Assembly (NCBI RefSeq): GCF_947179165.1
Contig: NC_077240.1
Coordinates: 32,797,001-32,861,000, forward strand
DNA from: Solanum dulcamara
Taxonomy: Eukaryota; Streptophyta; Magnoliopsida; Solanales; Solanaceae
DNA length: 64,000 nucleotides
Direction of reading: 5' to 3'
This document shows positions 1 to 12,447 of this stretch, piece after piece. The stretch's first letter is position 1; each line of letters begins with the position of its first letter. Below the pieces are notes generated by a model. It saw nothing but the letters and a program-made list of their open reading frames with translations, made no database searches and had not been told where the DNA came from. Both the position numbers and the translations under genes were made by a program.

Positions 1-1621
1 TTCTAACAGTAATAGGCATATCAAAAGCAAATTGATCACAAAATTCACTCAATTGTTGTTTTTCATTCAATTTATTTTTCTTTATATGATAATTCATCTT
101 AATTTCATTACAAACATTCAAACCTTCTTGGGTACAAACACTGATAATTTTACCATAAGTAATTTTTTCATAAGAAATTTTAGTTTCAGTACCACGAAGA
201 GTTTTTCTTACACGTTCAGCAAAAATAGAAGGCAATCCATCAATAAACTTAGATTTCCAATGTTCATGACTGCAATCATGCAATTCCATAACTCTACTCA
301 AGAAAACATCTTTATACCATCTAAAATCAGACAATTGTCTACAGCGTAAATTTTGTAAAGTAGTTCTAATCGTTTCAACTTCATCAGTCCATCTACCACA
401 AAAATGTTCAACCATAGTAGTGACTAAAGTATAAACAACATTGGCCCTTTCTTGGCCTTCAGAAGTAGTATCATCAGTGGTCTGATAAGCTAATTGACCA
501 GCTATAGTCTGAACTGTAGTGGTATTCATAATCGTAGTTCTGTGTTCCTCATTTAAAAAATTATCCCACCAACCTTTTAACTGACCAGTAAAACCAGCAA
601 CAATCATATAAGCAATTTCTTTATCAGAATTTTTATTAACCTTAGAAATTGTACTATACATCAACATTCTATGAACAGTAGTGAAAATCTATTTATCATT
701 AAATCCATCAATATTCCATTCATAAATCTCTCGATAATTATAACTGTTATTAAAAACATGTTCTCGTTCTTCATTTAAAACATCAACGGGAGTAGGCCTA
801 TTATAATAATACATGCGTTGAATAGGTTTATCATCCCATTTAGTATTAATTCTATTTACAGAAAAATCATGCCTAGCTCTTTGTTTAATAATGGCTTTTT
901 CTTTTGCAGATAACACAGGTTGAGGTTGTAAATCCAAATTTTTAATTTGAGAAGACAAATCAATGCTTTTCAGTTTATCTCTTAAAAGTTGTTTAATATC
1001 TTCAGAAGACTCTGTTTTAAAATCCGGGACTTTAGGAGGTGGTTATAAAGTATTTCAAACAATCTTTTGTTCTAACTTTTCTTTCTTATTAGTAAAAAAT
1101 TCAATTTTCTCCTGTAAAATTTTAATTTGCTTTAAAGAATTATCAAGATGCTTATGTAAAGACATAACATGTTCACCTAAGACACTTAAATAATAATTAG
1201 CATAATTTTGCTATTTTAACAATAGATTCACATGTTCACAATTTACTAAAGCATTTTTGTCGTTAAACAATTTAGCAAAAGCAGTAAAATTGATTTTTTT
1301 TCCTTCTTTATAAATTTCAAAAGATTGCATGGGAGGTAAAAAAGAAATAACAATATCACCAGTAGATAATCTATATTCATGTTCAATAACAGATAAATAT
1401 TGTCCCACATATTTAATCATAAACCAAGGCACAAAAGATGATAAAATATTTTCTTTAGCTAAATCAGCATAAAAATCTTCTTGAAAATACTTCTTTTCTT
1501 CTGAGGAAAATGAGAGAAAAAACCAGTGTCTAAAAGGTTCCCATTGCGGACAGAAAAATTCTTCAGATATTTTTTTTCTTGCCGGTGAACCCGAACTAAA
1601 ATTAATAGGTGTACTATCCAT
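1..1621 (-). pseudogene. Endogenous caulimovirid coat-protein region (partial)
   Basis: Read on the minus strand this is the part of an endogenous pararetrovirus polyprotein that follows the movement protein. An open frame begins at 1621 with MDSTPINF, meets in-frame TAG codons near 1208-1213 and at 689-691, and otherwise stays readable to the window edge. A charged, probably coiled-coil stretch lies around 960-1200. The tract GQLKGWWDN (about 561-590) and a later Cys/His-containing segment with FIDGLP resemble the capsid region of plant pararetroviruses (Caulimoviridae), which precedes protease, reverse transcriptase and RNase H. Those downstream domains would lie left of the window. The frame differs from the movement-protein frame, with a short overlap at 1614-1621. 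This may be a true ORF overlap or a frameshift. Family assignment is fairly sure; the genus (florendovirus, petuvirus or solendovirus type) is not. Confidence 0.72.
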
Positions 1622-2657
1622 CTAAACCGTTTGGAAAATTCATTTCAGAATCTGTTGGTTCGCTTAAATCTCCTCCTCTAGCAATATTTTTATTATCAAT
1701 TATAATATGATCAAAACTTTGAGGAATAGTTTCTCTAATCTGAGAAGTAGATGCCTTAGATGGTATGTCTACTAAGTAATTAGCCGGAGAAATGTAAGAA
1801 GACATAGATCTAGTTAATCTAGAAGAAGAATTAGTAATTCTAGGAATATTATCATTATTTAAACGAAGTCTAACAGTTCCATCAGAAGTTTAGGAAATTT
1901 CAACAAGTTTTTCACAAGTAATATTTTGAGGTACAACAGCCTCCTCAATAATCCATTCTTCAGGGAAATTAATTTCTTCCCATTTAATTAATCTACGTGT
2001 AATAATTTTAGACTTAGAAAAATTATTTTCAAATAATACAGTCTCATTATTTTGGTCAGCAATACGACACCTAGGTGATAAAGTATACAAAGGTCGATAC
2101 ACAATTCTAGTACAAATACAAATTACTTCAGTTCCAGTTAAATAATTATAACCATTAATTTTTACATTCAAAATCAAAGACTGTAAAACATTCACATCAG
2201 ATAATGCAACATTTAAATTTGGATAGGCATTAAAATAAACAGCACCATAAGCCAAACTAGATTGTATTGTACCGATTAAAGAGTTATTCCAATTTAAATT
2301 TCTACCATCTCTTAAAGAAGCAATAAAAGATTCAGGCAAACCCTTTAAAGTTAAAGTCTTAAAAACAACTTGTACTAATCCAATATGCAAATAATTGAAA
2401 TCTTTATGCTTATAATAATCAATATCATCTTGAGTAAATAGATGGAAAATATCACTTTCTTTTTCTATGGTAAAATTTAATTCAGTAGTTTTAACAGTAG
2501 TCTTACCAGCAAATCTTTCAAATGTGTCTAATTTATAAATAGTTTGCACATCTATTTTAGAAATAGTTCAAGTATTTAATAAATCTTGATTAACAGGTAA
2601 ATCTATCTGTTCTTTTAACATATTTTTAGTAATATTTGGTTTTTTAAACCAATCCAT
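1614..2657 (-). pseudogene. Endogenous caulimovirid movement protein ORF
   Basis: A minus-strand frame opens with ATG at 2657-2655, meets an in-frame TGA near 2565 and a TAA near 1890, and ends near 1614. The segment GLPESF..LRDGRN...NSLIG at about 2270-2345 is the pattern I associate with the 30K-superfamily movement protein of plant pararetroviruses: a GLP tract, an Asp-x-Arg, and SLIG. In the virus this protein enlarges plasmodesmata for cell-to-cell spread. The C-terminal part (1614-1805) is a polar linker without recognised domains. The ATG lies about 65 bases downstream of a tRNA-Met primer site, which is the expected position for the first large ORF. The stops fit C-to-T decay of CGA and CAA codons. 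I regard it as an inactive fossil copy. Confidence 0.75.
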
Positions 2658-2718
2658 TAACACAGTTTAAACAAAAAGTGTTAAATAATAACTTAATAAT
2701 AAATTATTAGAATACTTT

Positions 2719-2733
2719 CATGGCTCTGATACA
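2719..2733 (-). promoter_or_regulatory. Caulimovirid tRNA-Met primer binding site
   Basis: On the minus strand the sequence reads TGTATCAGAGCCATG, one base short of the plant initiator tRNA-Met complement TGGTATCAGAGCC. In Caulimoviridae this site primes minus-strand DNA synthesis and marks position 1 of the circular genome. It lies directly upstream of the movement-protein ORF, which supports the viral origin of the tract to its left. Confidence 0.75.
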
Positions 2734-2740
2734 TACAATT

Positions 2741-3361
2741 TATATCTAATATACACATAATATACTGCCTATTATAGTGATATACTCACAATATAACATA
2801 TATTATAATAATATACTTACATTATATTATATATATTTACAATGTATATCTAATATACTATCTATTATAGTGATATACTCATAATATACCATCTATTATA
2901 ATTATATACTTATATTATAATATATATACTTACAATGTATATCTAATATACCCACAATATACTATCTATAATAGTAATATACTCACAATATAACATCTAT
3001 TATAATAATATACTTATATTATATTATATATACTTATAATGTATATCTAATATACTCACAATATGCTATCTATTATAGTGATATACTCACAAACTATCTA
3101 TTATAATTATATACTAGTATTATATTATATATACTTACAATGTATACCAAATATACTCACAATATATTATCTATATATTATACTCATAATACACTATCTA
3201 TTATAGTGATATAGTTACATTATACTATATATACGTACTATGTATATCAAATATACTAACATTATACTATATATTATAGTGATATAAGTAATTATATATT
3301 ATATATATACTTACAAAGCATACCAAATATACTCACAATATCTATCTATTATATATATATA

Positions 3362-3401
<40 letters not shown>

Positions 3402-3540
3402 CATACATACTTACAATCTATATGTAATATACTCACAATATAATAGATAGTTATAATAATATACTTACATTATATATTATATATACTTATAATGTATCTC
3501 AAATATACTCACAATACAGTATCTATTATAATAATAATTT
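2741..3540. repeat. TA-rich degenerate tandem repeat
   Basis: This 800-base tract repeats a loose unit of roughly 90-120 bp built from phrases such as CTATCTATTATAGTGATATA and TATACTTACAATGTATATC (copies begin near 2764, 2853, 2960, 3063, 3191 and 3263). It includes a pure TA run around 3361-3398. No open frame is present. It starts at the edge of the viral primer region. It may be the viral intergenic region expanded into repeats, or a host TA-rich locus in which the virus integrated; TA-rich sites are known hosts for endogenous caulimovirids. Confidence 0.7.
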
Positions 3541-3784
3541 TTCAAGTATTGAAATCTTATAGTGACTATAAATTTAATTTTTAATATGTGATTATGTAAA
3601 GTAAAAAATATTATTTAATTGAATCATACAAAATTTATAGGGAAAAAATTAAGAAATGAAAAGACTCAATGGGTCTTTGACTTTATTAATGTATTGATAA
3701 AATTCAAAACATACAAGTTACAAACTTACAGTTAGTTGTATATAATAAATTGTAATTTTTACATATTTTGAATCATTAACTTAT
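3541..3784. other. AT-rich stretch, no gene seen
   Basis: This stretch lies between the TA repeat and the end of the hAT transposase remnant. I see no coding frame and no clear left terminal inverted repeat of the hAT element, which may be lost or unrecognisable. Confidence 0.5.
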
Positions 3785-6175
3785 TCATCTATATTAACAT
3801 TAACAAGAATTGACTCATAATTTTCAAAATCAACAAATTCGTAATTTGGACTAACTTGTGCGAAGGATCTCCAATTGACATTATTTCTTTAAGTTCTTCT
3901 TCTTCTTCTGTATCTTCTGCTCTTCCTTCATTTCTACGCTCTGATCTAATTCAATCTCTGAGGCAAACTAAAACATTCACGGCATTACTCTCAAAGAGTG
4001 TCGATTGTCTCCGATTTACTGTTTTTCTTGACTAAATGCGCTCTCCGATGAAATAGTTGACATTGTAATATTTAGCACATCCCTAGCCATGGTTGATAGT
4101 ACTAGATATTGTTTTTTATTGTTCTTCCACCATTCCAGTGTAGTGACAATATTTTCATCATAGGTCTTTGCAACTTGTCTCAAATAATAATTAAATTTAT
4201 CTCGATTTATGCTTCATTGTGATGTAGGCTGTATTCTATTTCAAATAAATAAATTAGTAACACCATAGGAAGGCATACCACGTACTTGTCTTATAGAAGA
4301 TGATGGCTCGTCAGAAGAACGAGATAGAGGAACAATATGATTAGGGGTAGCATTATCAAGTAAATGGATATAATGATTATATAATGTTTGAATATGATCA
4401 TTTGCATCACTCATCGTCTTTAACATACTAAGTTCTTCATCTTTTTCAATTTCTATAAAATTATATATAAGGCAAACACATTCAGTCATAGTACTAAATT
4501 TCATATACAGATTTAACATAGCACCAATTAAATAAATAGGAGAAATAGGACACTAATATTTTTAAAATTTTTCTATTATTCCAGCGATAACTTCTTTGTA
4601 ATCATCTTTCTTTTTATATTCCATAAGCAATACAGAATTTTTGGCTAAATAAACTAAAATATTAGAAACAGTAGAATAATAAGCACCGGAAAAATTCAAG
4701 CTTAGCCAAATAATGTTTTTCTAAAAACATAACAATATCATTAATTTTAGTCCAATCAAATTCTTCCAACATGACTTCGGGAAATTTATATGCATATTAA
4801 TTTAAAATTATAGTAATAGGGGCTTTATAAATATTGCATGTCTTTAAAAAATCATAAATAGAATTCCACATAGTCTCAATTTCTTCTTTCATTAATCTTG
4901 GTCTAAGATTATTATCCTCGCATTTTCGTTTAAATTCTTTAAATATAGCTTTTCTATTATTTCCTTGAATAAAACCAACTGCATGCCTAATTATTTTCAA
5001 TTGTTGTCCCAAAAAAATAAAGTCCATCTTTTACAATTAAATTATAGATATTACAAGCACATCTAATATGAAAAATATCTTCTAAAGGGGGGGAGCTCAG
5101 TTTTCAAAGAATTAATAACAGCGGTGTTGTTAGATGTATTATCAAAAGAAATACATAAAATTTTGTGTTGAAGACCATAATATTTTACAACCATTGATAT
5201 AGAATCAGAAATAAATTGTGTATTATATTTTCGGTATTCATCATATTAAAATGCTAAAACACATTTTTGCATGATAAAATTACTATCTATTCAATGACAA
5301 GTAACAATTAAATAATCATTTTTATTTATAGCACAACCAAGATCAAAAGTAAGTAAAACTCTACATGAAAGATTTGTTAATAACCAACGTAAATAATATG
5401 CATATTGTCCATGAAGTCTAAAAATATCTGATCAACAAGTACTTCTAGGAATACCATTAAATATGTGATTATAAACTGATTGTTTATAATGAATAAAAGC
5501 ATTAGAAGAAGCAAATGAAAAAGGTAGACAACTCACAACTATCATTTTCACTATCTCTTCACGGTCCCTTATTTTATTATACATCCCCATTAATTTTTTC
5601 GATATGTGGGTTTAATCTACCTTGAACGGGCCGAGTAGCACCCCTTATTCATTCTTTTCAACCAGAATGCTCATACTCTAGATGTCTAGTCAATTGACCC
5701 GTCCCACCTTTATTATCTCCGATCTTATGCTTGAATTTTTTTTGGCATTCTTTACATTGAACTTTAGTTGTTCCGGCTATGCGTTCAAAATAATGTCATA
5801 CTAAACTAGTTTTTTCTTTCTTTTACAGGTCGTGGAGGAAGATTAACAGTTCTAGATTGAGCATTATCTATATCTACATCAAAACTAGTTGGTGTAACAT
5901 CCACATCATCATTATTATCTTGTTCTATTTCTACTTTAAATTTATTCGGTTCTTCTATACCATAAGTTTCTTGATATTTATTTTCATTCATATCATGTGC
6001 ACCTACACATATTTCTCTAAATTCACTAGGTGGTACTTCAAGCATACGAGAATAATCTTTACTTGTACTACCTCTACCAGAATCACTTTTTTCTTACAAC
6101 CACTACCTCCACAGGGACACAAATTTTTAACACTTTTGCCTATATTTTTAATCTTTCCATTATGCAAATTAAACT
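3785..6175 (-). pseudogene. hAT-family transposase (BED zinc finger) remnant
   Basis: Minus-strand fragments in several frames match plant hAT transposases of the RICESLEEPER/BED type, in the correct order. An acidic N-terminal segment lies at 5806-6045. It is followed at about 5650-5775 by a BED finger (CKEC ... KGGTGQLTRHLEYEH). Next come the catalytic-core pieces with LTFDLG (about 5350) and SFDNTSNNTAV (about 5120), and the HLEKHY-like and insertion-domain remains at 4680-5027. The dimerisation domain at 4020-4250 reads LEWWKNN...LSTMARDVLNITMSTISSESAF. hAT transposases cut and paste the element and leave 8-bp target duplications. Many stops and frameshifts make this copy dead. The family call is firm; individual boundaries are approximate. 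Confidence 0.8.
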
Positions 6176-6445
6176 AATAAAAATTATAAACATAAAAATT
6201 AAATATTTAAATATACTAGAATCAATTTACTAAATAAAAGGAAGAGAAGGAACGAGTACATCAAATTGTCGGAATCAAACAAAGAATCATGAAATTGATG
6301 AAACATTGAACACTTGAAAGTTGAAAACTTGTGCTTGATGTTGTAATTGCAAAAAATAATAAAAGATTGATCACTTTAAGATAAAATTGAGAAATTGAGA
6401 GAATTAGATGATTGTTGGTGAGAAAAAATAATTAAATGTTGTAAG

Positions 6446-6454
6446 TATTTATAG
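6446..6454 (-). promoter_or_regulatory. TATA box of the hAT gene
   Basis: On the minus strand the sequence reads CTATAAATA, about 270-400 bases upstream of the first transposase-like residues. Position and consensus suit a plant TATA box. No transcript evidence is available. Confidence 0.45.
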
Positions 6455-6539
6455 AAAAAACATTTGATTAATAATTTTTTTAAAAAAAATGATAATTTTG
6501 ACCACTTTCTGAAAAGTGGCCCAACAGATATAATTTCAA

Positions 6540-6752
6540 AATAAATTTATTTTATACCAAACCGGTGAATCGGTGGGCCGATTACCAGGCTGGTCTTACT
6601 GGGCCAGTGCCAAAAAATCACCAGACCGGCCCAGTCCATTAAGGACGTGGCCGAATATCATGCAGGGCTTACCAGTGTCGGGCTCCTAACGGGCTGGTAT
6701 TAATGGGTCGGCCACCGGGTGGACCAGCCCAATTGACAGGCTTAGTTACATT
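6540..6752. repeat. hAT right subterminal region and probable terminus
   Basis: This is a GC-rich island in AT-rich DNA with many CCGGNCC/GGGCC-type words (ACCGGCCCAG, GGGCCGATTACC, GGCCACCGGGTGG) ending at CCCAATTGACAGGCTTAG. Dense subterminal GC words just inside the end are typical of hAT elements of this group. The matching left terminus was not found, so the exact border and the 8-bp duplication are unproven. Confidence 0.5.
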
Positions 6753-9700
6753 AGCTATCAATTTACCTATCACTCTTCCTCGAGTGATCAAACAAGAGAA
6801 ATTGGGCTAAGCCAAGACTAAGGTAGTACTTGAATCCTCAAACAAGTGACGATATTTGTCCCACATGTCCTTCTCAGTTCCCAAGTAGTTTTCTTAACCA
6901 AACGATGCTTCTATTGAACCTTCATTGAACTATTTCCTTTGTCCTCAACTTTCTGACATCATGATCAAGAATTGCAATCGGTTCTTCTTCGTGTGGAATA
7001 TACTTGTCCAACAATATTGAGTCCCACTTAATAATGTAATCCCCATTCCCATGGTGCATCTTTAACGTGGATATATGGAACACTGGATAGACCCCAAATA
7101 AGTAAGGAGGTAAAGCTAATCTGTAAGCCACCGGTCATACACTCTCAAGAATCTTAATTGGGATAGTATAAAAAGAGCTAAGCTTACCTTTTTTACAAAA
7201 CTCATGACTCCTTTCATAGGTGACACATTTAATCATGTCCCTTACTTTGCTATCTGCATAATCTTTTTGCCTGCTCTGGGCTGCCAATAGCCTAGTCTGA
7301 ATAACCCTCACCTTTTTAGGAGCTTCTTTTACTAAATCAACACCCAACGGTTTCATATCGCAACCTCAAAACACCATATGGGCGATCTACATCCTTTCTC
7401 ATAGTGTCTCAAATGGTGTTATGCCAATGCTAGAGTGATAATTATTGTTGTAAGAGGACTCATATAATGGTAAGAACTGATCCCAATGCCTCTTGAAGTC
7501 AATTACACACGCTCTCAACATGTCCTCCACTATCTAAATCGTCCTCTCTTACTGTCCATTCGTATGACGGTGAAAGCCTTTGCTAAAAGTGTGATGAGTG
7601 TCCAACTCGTCAGGCAACTTATCCCAGAACTTAGAAGTAAAATGTGTACCTCTGTCTGAAATGATATAAGGGAGCACCCAGTGCAACCTCACTTTCTCAT
7701 TGACATAGATCTTTGCCAATTGTTGAGAGTTGTAATCAATCTAACTGGAATGAAGTGGACTGATTTAGCCAGCTTATCCATATGACCCAAATAGATTCGT
7801 ACTTTCCCATGGTCTTAGAAAGTCCCACCACAAAGTCCATGGCTATTCTCTTCCCACTTCCACTAAGAAAATGATATATTCTGAAGAAAAACTGCATGCC
7901 TTTGATGCACATATTTTACCTATTGAAAATTTTGACACTTAGACACAAACTTAGCTATGTCCCTTTTTATTCCTGGCCACCAATAAAGCCACCTCAAATC
8001 CCGATATATGTTAGTTACATGCGGATTAATCGAATACCACAAACTTTGGGAATCTGTCAACATATTCTAGATTAAATCATCTACCCAAGAAATACAAATC
8101 CATCCTCTAAAACTAAGAACCTCACCTTATCGAGAGTGGCATCTTGGGTCTCCTAAGACACCGCCTTGATCCTGAGCTTATTCAACTGCTCATCCTCAAA
8201 TCGCTTAGCCTTGATTTCCTCAATAAATATGGGTTTAACCTCATTGCTGACCAACATCCCACCCTTCTCAAATATTTCCAACTGCATGAACTTAATCTGA
8301 ATCTCTCCAACCAAAGGTCACTTAAACACTCCCAAGAAAGCCAAACTACCCATGCTAACTATCATCCGACACAATGTATTTGCCACCATATTGGTCTGAC
8401 CCAGATGGTACTGAATAGTTACATCATAATCCTTGAGCAAACCCATCCACTGCTTCTGCCTCAGATTTAGATCTTTCTGAGTGAACACATGTTGTAGATT
8501 GCGATGATCTATAAATAATTCACACTTGACACCATAGAGATAGTATCGCCAGATTTTAAGACCAAACACTACTGCTGCCAACTCCAAATAATTTATTGGG
8601 TAGTTCCTCTCTTGAATCTTCAACTGCCTTGAGGCATAGGCTATGACATACATGTCCTGCATCAACACAACACCTAAACCTGAATGTGAAGCCTCACAAT
8701 AAATAATACAATCCTTACCTTTCATTGGCAATGTCAGTAAAGAAGTAGTGGTCAAGAGTATCTTAAGCTTTTGGAATCTCCTCACACTGGTCAAACCATA
8801 TAAAGGATACCTCTTTTTGGATCAACTTGTCAAATGCATAGCAATAGAAGCAAAGTTTTTTACAAACCTACGATAGTATCTAGTTAGACCCACAAAGCTT
8901 CTAACCTTTGTCACAAAGCTAAGTCGAGCCCAATTTTAACTGCCTCAATATTTTAGCAATCTACTATCACCCCCTTCTAGAAAACCACATGCCCTAAGAA
9001 GGCTATTGAAGACATCCAAAATTCACACTTGAAAAAATTAGCATACAATTTATGTTTCTTTAGGATACCCAAAACAATGTGAATGTAATCTGCATGCTTC
9101 TCTTTTCTATTAGAGTAGATCAAAAATATATTCTATAAATATGATCACAAATAAATCCAAGAATGGATTGAACACACCATTCATCAAGCTCATAAAAGTT
9201 GTTGGCGTATTACTCAACCCAAACGACATCACCAAGAACTCATAATGCCTATATTGAGTTCTAAAAGTTGTTTTAGGTATATCCTCAAGCATGATATCTA
9301 ATTGATGGTATCCTGACCACAAGTTAATCTTAGAGAATATTGAGGTACCTTGCAATAGGTCAAATAAATCATGTATACAAGGTAGTGAGTACTTATTCCT
9401 GATTTTCACCTTATTCAACTGCCTCTAATCCATGCACACCTTCATACAACCATCATTTTTCTTTACAAACAAAACCAAAGCACCCCAAGGAGAAGCACTA
9501 GACAAATAAAACCTTTATCAAAAAGATCCTAAAGCAGAATCTTGAGTTTCCTCAAATCTGTCAGAGCCATGATCTATAGAGAAATAGAAATTGGGTGAGT
9601 GCCTAGCTCCAAATCAATACAAAATCAATATCTATATCTGGAGACATATTAGAAAAGTTTGCACGAAATACCTCCCGAAACTCTAAAACTACGGGGATTG

Positions 9701-10048
9701 ACTCAATGTAAGAGGCTATGCACTAACATCCCAAAGATGAGACAAGTAAATAAAACAACCCCTTCCGACTAACCTTCTAGCCCGAATGAAGGATATGATC
9801 TTTACTGGCTTAGGTTTGACACCCTTTCCTACTCTAATCTTTCCTTACCCGAGATCTCCAGAGTTTCTCTTTTATCATTATAATTTATCATAACATAATA
9901 AGGGGACAACCAAGTCATACCCAAGATCATACCAAAACCAACATTATCAAATATGATCATATCGACCTAAGTCTGGAAACCCCTAAACCTGATAAAGCAC
10001 AAAGATACACATGGATAACAACTACAAACTCTTCAACTAGGTAGAAAC
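6753..10048 (-). pseudogene. G1 pol: protease end, RT, RNase H, integrase, C-terminal segment
   Basis: Domain order on the minus strand is as follows. The protease tail GMTWLSPYYVM lies near 9880-9930. The RT start includes a KGFI..SASPWGALVLFVKK tract near 9440-9530. The RT palm at 9110-9418 has SGYHQLD and [13 protein letters not shown]. RNase H at 8318-8794 has YCEASHSGLGVVLMQ and the [10 protein letters not shown] tract. Integrase remains span about 7360-8100, and the post-integrase part at 6922-7131 has PPYLFGVYPVFHISTLK and GDYIIKWDSILLDK. The RT catalytic motif, usually F-x-D-D, has become FIEYIF, and the RNase H Asp of YxDAS is Glu. Frames change many times and stops are frequent, so it is non-functional. 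Tekay/Del-type is the likely lineage, judged from the segment after integrase. Confidence 0.85.
10044..10048. repeat. Target-site duplication GAAAC, left copy
   Basis: Five bases directly before LTR X. The identical GAAAC follows the other end of X at 54087-54091. Confidence 0.8.
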
Positions 10049-10922
10049 TATAATGACCTTGAAGGTCATTTTTGAAATTGTAGATAAAATTATAACTTTA
10101 CCCCTCCCTGAAGTTTCCCTAAGTCACTTTTGGTTGGTTTTGAAATTTAGTTTTTAGAAACCTTGTGAAAAGTTGAGGTTTTGCTTGAGAAATGAGTTTT
10201 AAAGGCTTAAGTTGTCAAAATTTGAGTTTCGAAGTCATTTAAAGTTTTGAGCCTCAAAATGGAATTCCATTGATTTCATCAGCTTTGGAATCTGGAAATT
10301 GGTCTAAGAGAGTTGTCGTAATCATATTTGGAGTTAAAACATGGAATTTAGGTCCGAAGTTAGAAATTTAGTTAAAGTTTGATCCTAGTTTGACTTTGGT
10401 CAACATGTGGGATTCGGGTGCTCGGATTGGATTTTTGATGGTTCCAACGATTTTGGAAGGTAATTCTAATGCTAGAAATGGCTTTGTTATAATTTTCAAA
10501 GGTCTCGAAGGTATTTTGGGTATTTCAAGTGCCGAAACTAGTTTAGTTTTGACTTATCAAATTTTGACTCAAGGATGCCTCAAATTTGAGTTCTGATAAT
10601 TTTATTGAATCCAGAACATCAAATTTAGTAGGGTTGCATATATGGTTTATGTATACGGGGTTTCGAACGAATCTCGAGGGTCTGATCGAAGGCTTGAGTT
10701 GTGACTTAACTTATTTTGCTGGTGCTGATGCAGGGTCCACTTAAGCATACCAGGTTCACTAAAGTGAACCTTCGCTTAAGTGAATACACATCACTTAAGA
10801 TAAAGGACTCACTTAGGTGGGTTTCTCAAAAGCAAACGAGGTTCGCAAAAGCGAATCGGGTTCGCAAAAGAGAAGGTCCAGTCGCTGAGAGGCTTTAGGC
10901 GAGGTTTAAGGTATTTTCACCA

Positions 10923-11227
10923 TGTCATGACCTAGGCCTAGGGCCTAGACATGACGCATTGAATGAGACACTTGGAAGTACCTCACCCAAGCCTCTTAGA
11001 ATTCATTAAGCATTTCATTGGTAATGGCATACAATAACAAGCGGAAAGTAAATGAATAAAAAGGGAAATATCGTGGAACAATAGGCCTTAGCAATTTCAA
11101 AACATTTTCCATTTATGTCCCAACATACCTCTACTAATAGACTTGGTGTGGGCAAAAACATGTCCCTAGCTCACCCTAAAAAATAAGTGTCAAGAAATGT
11201 CTTCATAAAAGTTTTAATGTTTTACAA
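10923..11227 (-). mobile_element. G2 3' LTR remnant (terminal 305 bp)
   Basis: This segment aligns with 38077-38390 of the G2 5' LTR. Both begin TGTCAYGACC on the plus strand and share AAGGGAAATATCGTGGAAC and TTTAATGTTTTACAAA. Similarity stops at about 11227, where pol sequence begins on the other side. The U3 part of the LTR is therefore missing. Confidence 0.8.
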
Positions 11228-12447
11228 ATCGACCTTGGTAGTATAGCACCCCATCCCCCCTTGGGAAAAGACCTCTACCTTCTTTTCTTTCACCAACTTC
11301 TTTAATTCAACAAACGTCGGGTCAAGATCTTGGGTTGACTTTACATCCACCACCAAAGAAGATTATGACCTGTTTTGAACAACCATACCACCATTATCGG
11401 TACTACATAACTTCACCCCTAATCTAGCCAACCGGTGAACATCTTTCACCAACTCCCTCTTCCCTTCATCAACATGGGCCACACTCCCCATAGACACTCT
11501 ACTAAGTGCATCGACAACCACATTGGCTTTACCCAAATGATAATGCATACTCATGTCATAGTCCTTGAGGAGTTCTAGCCACCTTCTTTGTCTTAGATTA
11601 AGGTCCTTTTGGGTGAACACATATTGAAGACTTTTATGATCAGTATACACATCTACATGTACCCCATAGAGGTAATGCCGCCAAATCTTCAAAGTAAAAA
11701 CAATGGCTGCCAATTCAAGATCATGGATAGGGTATTTAGGCTCATGCACCTTCAATTTCCTAGAAGCATAGGATATGACCTTGCCATTTTGCATTAAGAC
11801 ACAACCCAAACCAATTTTTGAAGCATCAGAATAAACCACAAACCCTCCTAATCCTTCTGGTAGAATCAAAATAGGAGTGGAGGTAAGTCGATCTTTCAAG
11901 GTTTGAAAACTCTTTTCACACTCATCCATCCATATGAATTTTGCTTTCTTTTGGGTCAGTTTTGTCATAGGAGATGAGATAGAGGAAAACCTTTCTACAA
12001 ACCTTCTATAGTACCCGGCTAGACCAAAGAAGCTCCTAATGTCTGAAGAATACAATGGTCTAGGCCAGTTCTTCACAGCCTCCATTTTTTTAGGATCAAC
12101 CTTGATTCCATCACCGGACACTATGTGACCAAGAAATGCCACCTCCTTCAACCAAAATTCACACTTACTAAATTTTGTAAATAATTGCCCATCCCTCAAC
12201 GTTTGAAGTACAACCCTCAAGTGATTCTTATGTTCTTCCTCACCCCGAGAGTAAATCAAAATGTCATCAGTGAAGACTACAATAAATGTATCAAGGTAGG
12301 GCTTGAACACTCTATTCATTAGGTCCATAAACACTGTCGGCACATTCGTTAACCCAAAATTAATCACCACAAACTCGAAGTGACCATACCTTGTTTGGAT
12401 GGGCATTTTGGGAATGTCACACTCTCTCACCTTTAGTTGGTGATAGC
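11228..12447 (-). pseudogene. G2 reverse transcriptase (3' half) and RNase H
   Basis: On the minus strand, an open frame of 365 codons (11363-12460) starts in the insertion junction, so its first residues belong to LTR T. The genuine part begins at YHQLKV. It holds the RT motif [10 protein letters not shown] (F-x-D-D intact), the thumb [13 protein letters not shown], and the linker [11 protein letters not shown]. RNase H follows with [15 protein letters not shown], the ASRKLKVHE tract, [16 protein letters not shown] and a C-terminal DALSRV. The frame then runs on, after a stop at 11363, through a QDLDPTFVELKKL-like linker to about 11235, where a deletion joins it to the 3' LTR. Integrase is absent. 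This is the best-preserved coding stretch of G2 but cannot work alone, because T splits the RT. Confidence 0.88.
12443..12447. repeat. Target-site duplication ATAGC, left copy
   Basis: Five bases before LTR T at 12448. The same ATAGC lies at 35856-35860 after the other LTR. Removing 12448-35860 restores the RT codons for G-Y-H-Q. Confidence 0.9.

Noticed and set aside
32..349. Plus-strand frame at the left edge
   Set aside because: Antisense shadow of the viral capsid frame, which has recognisable motifs on the minus strand.
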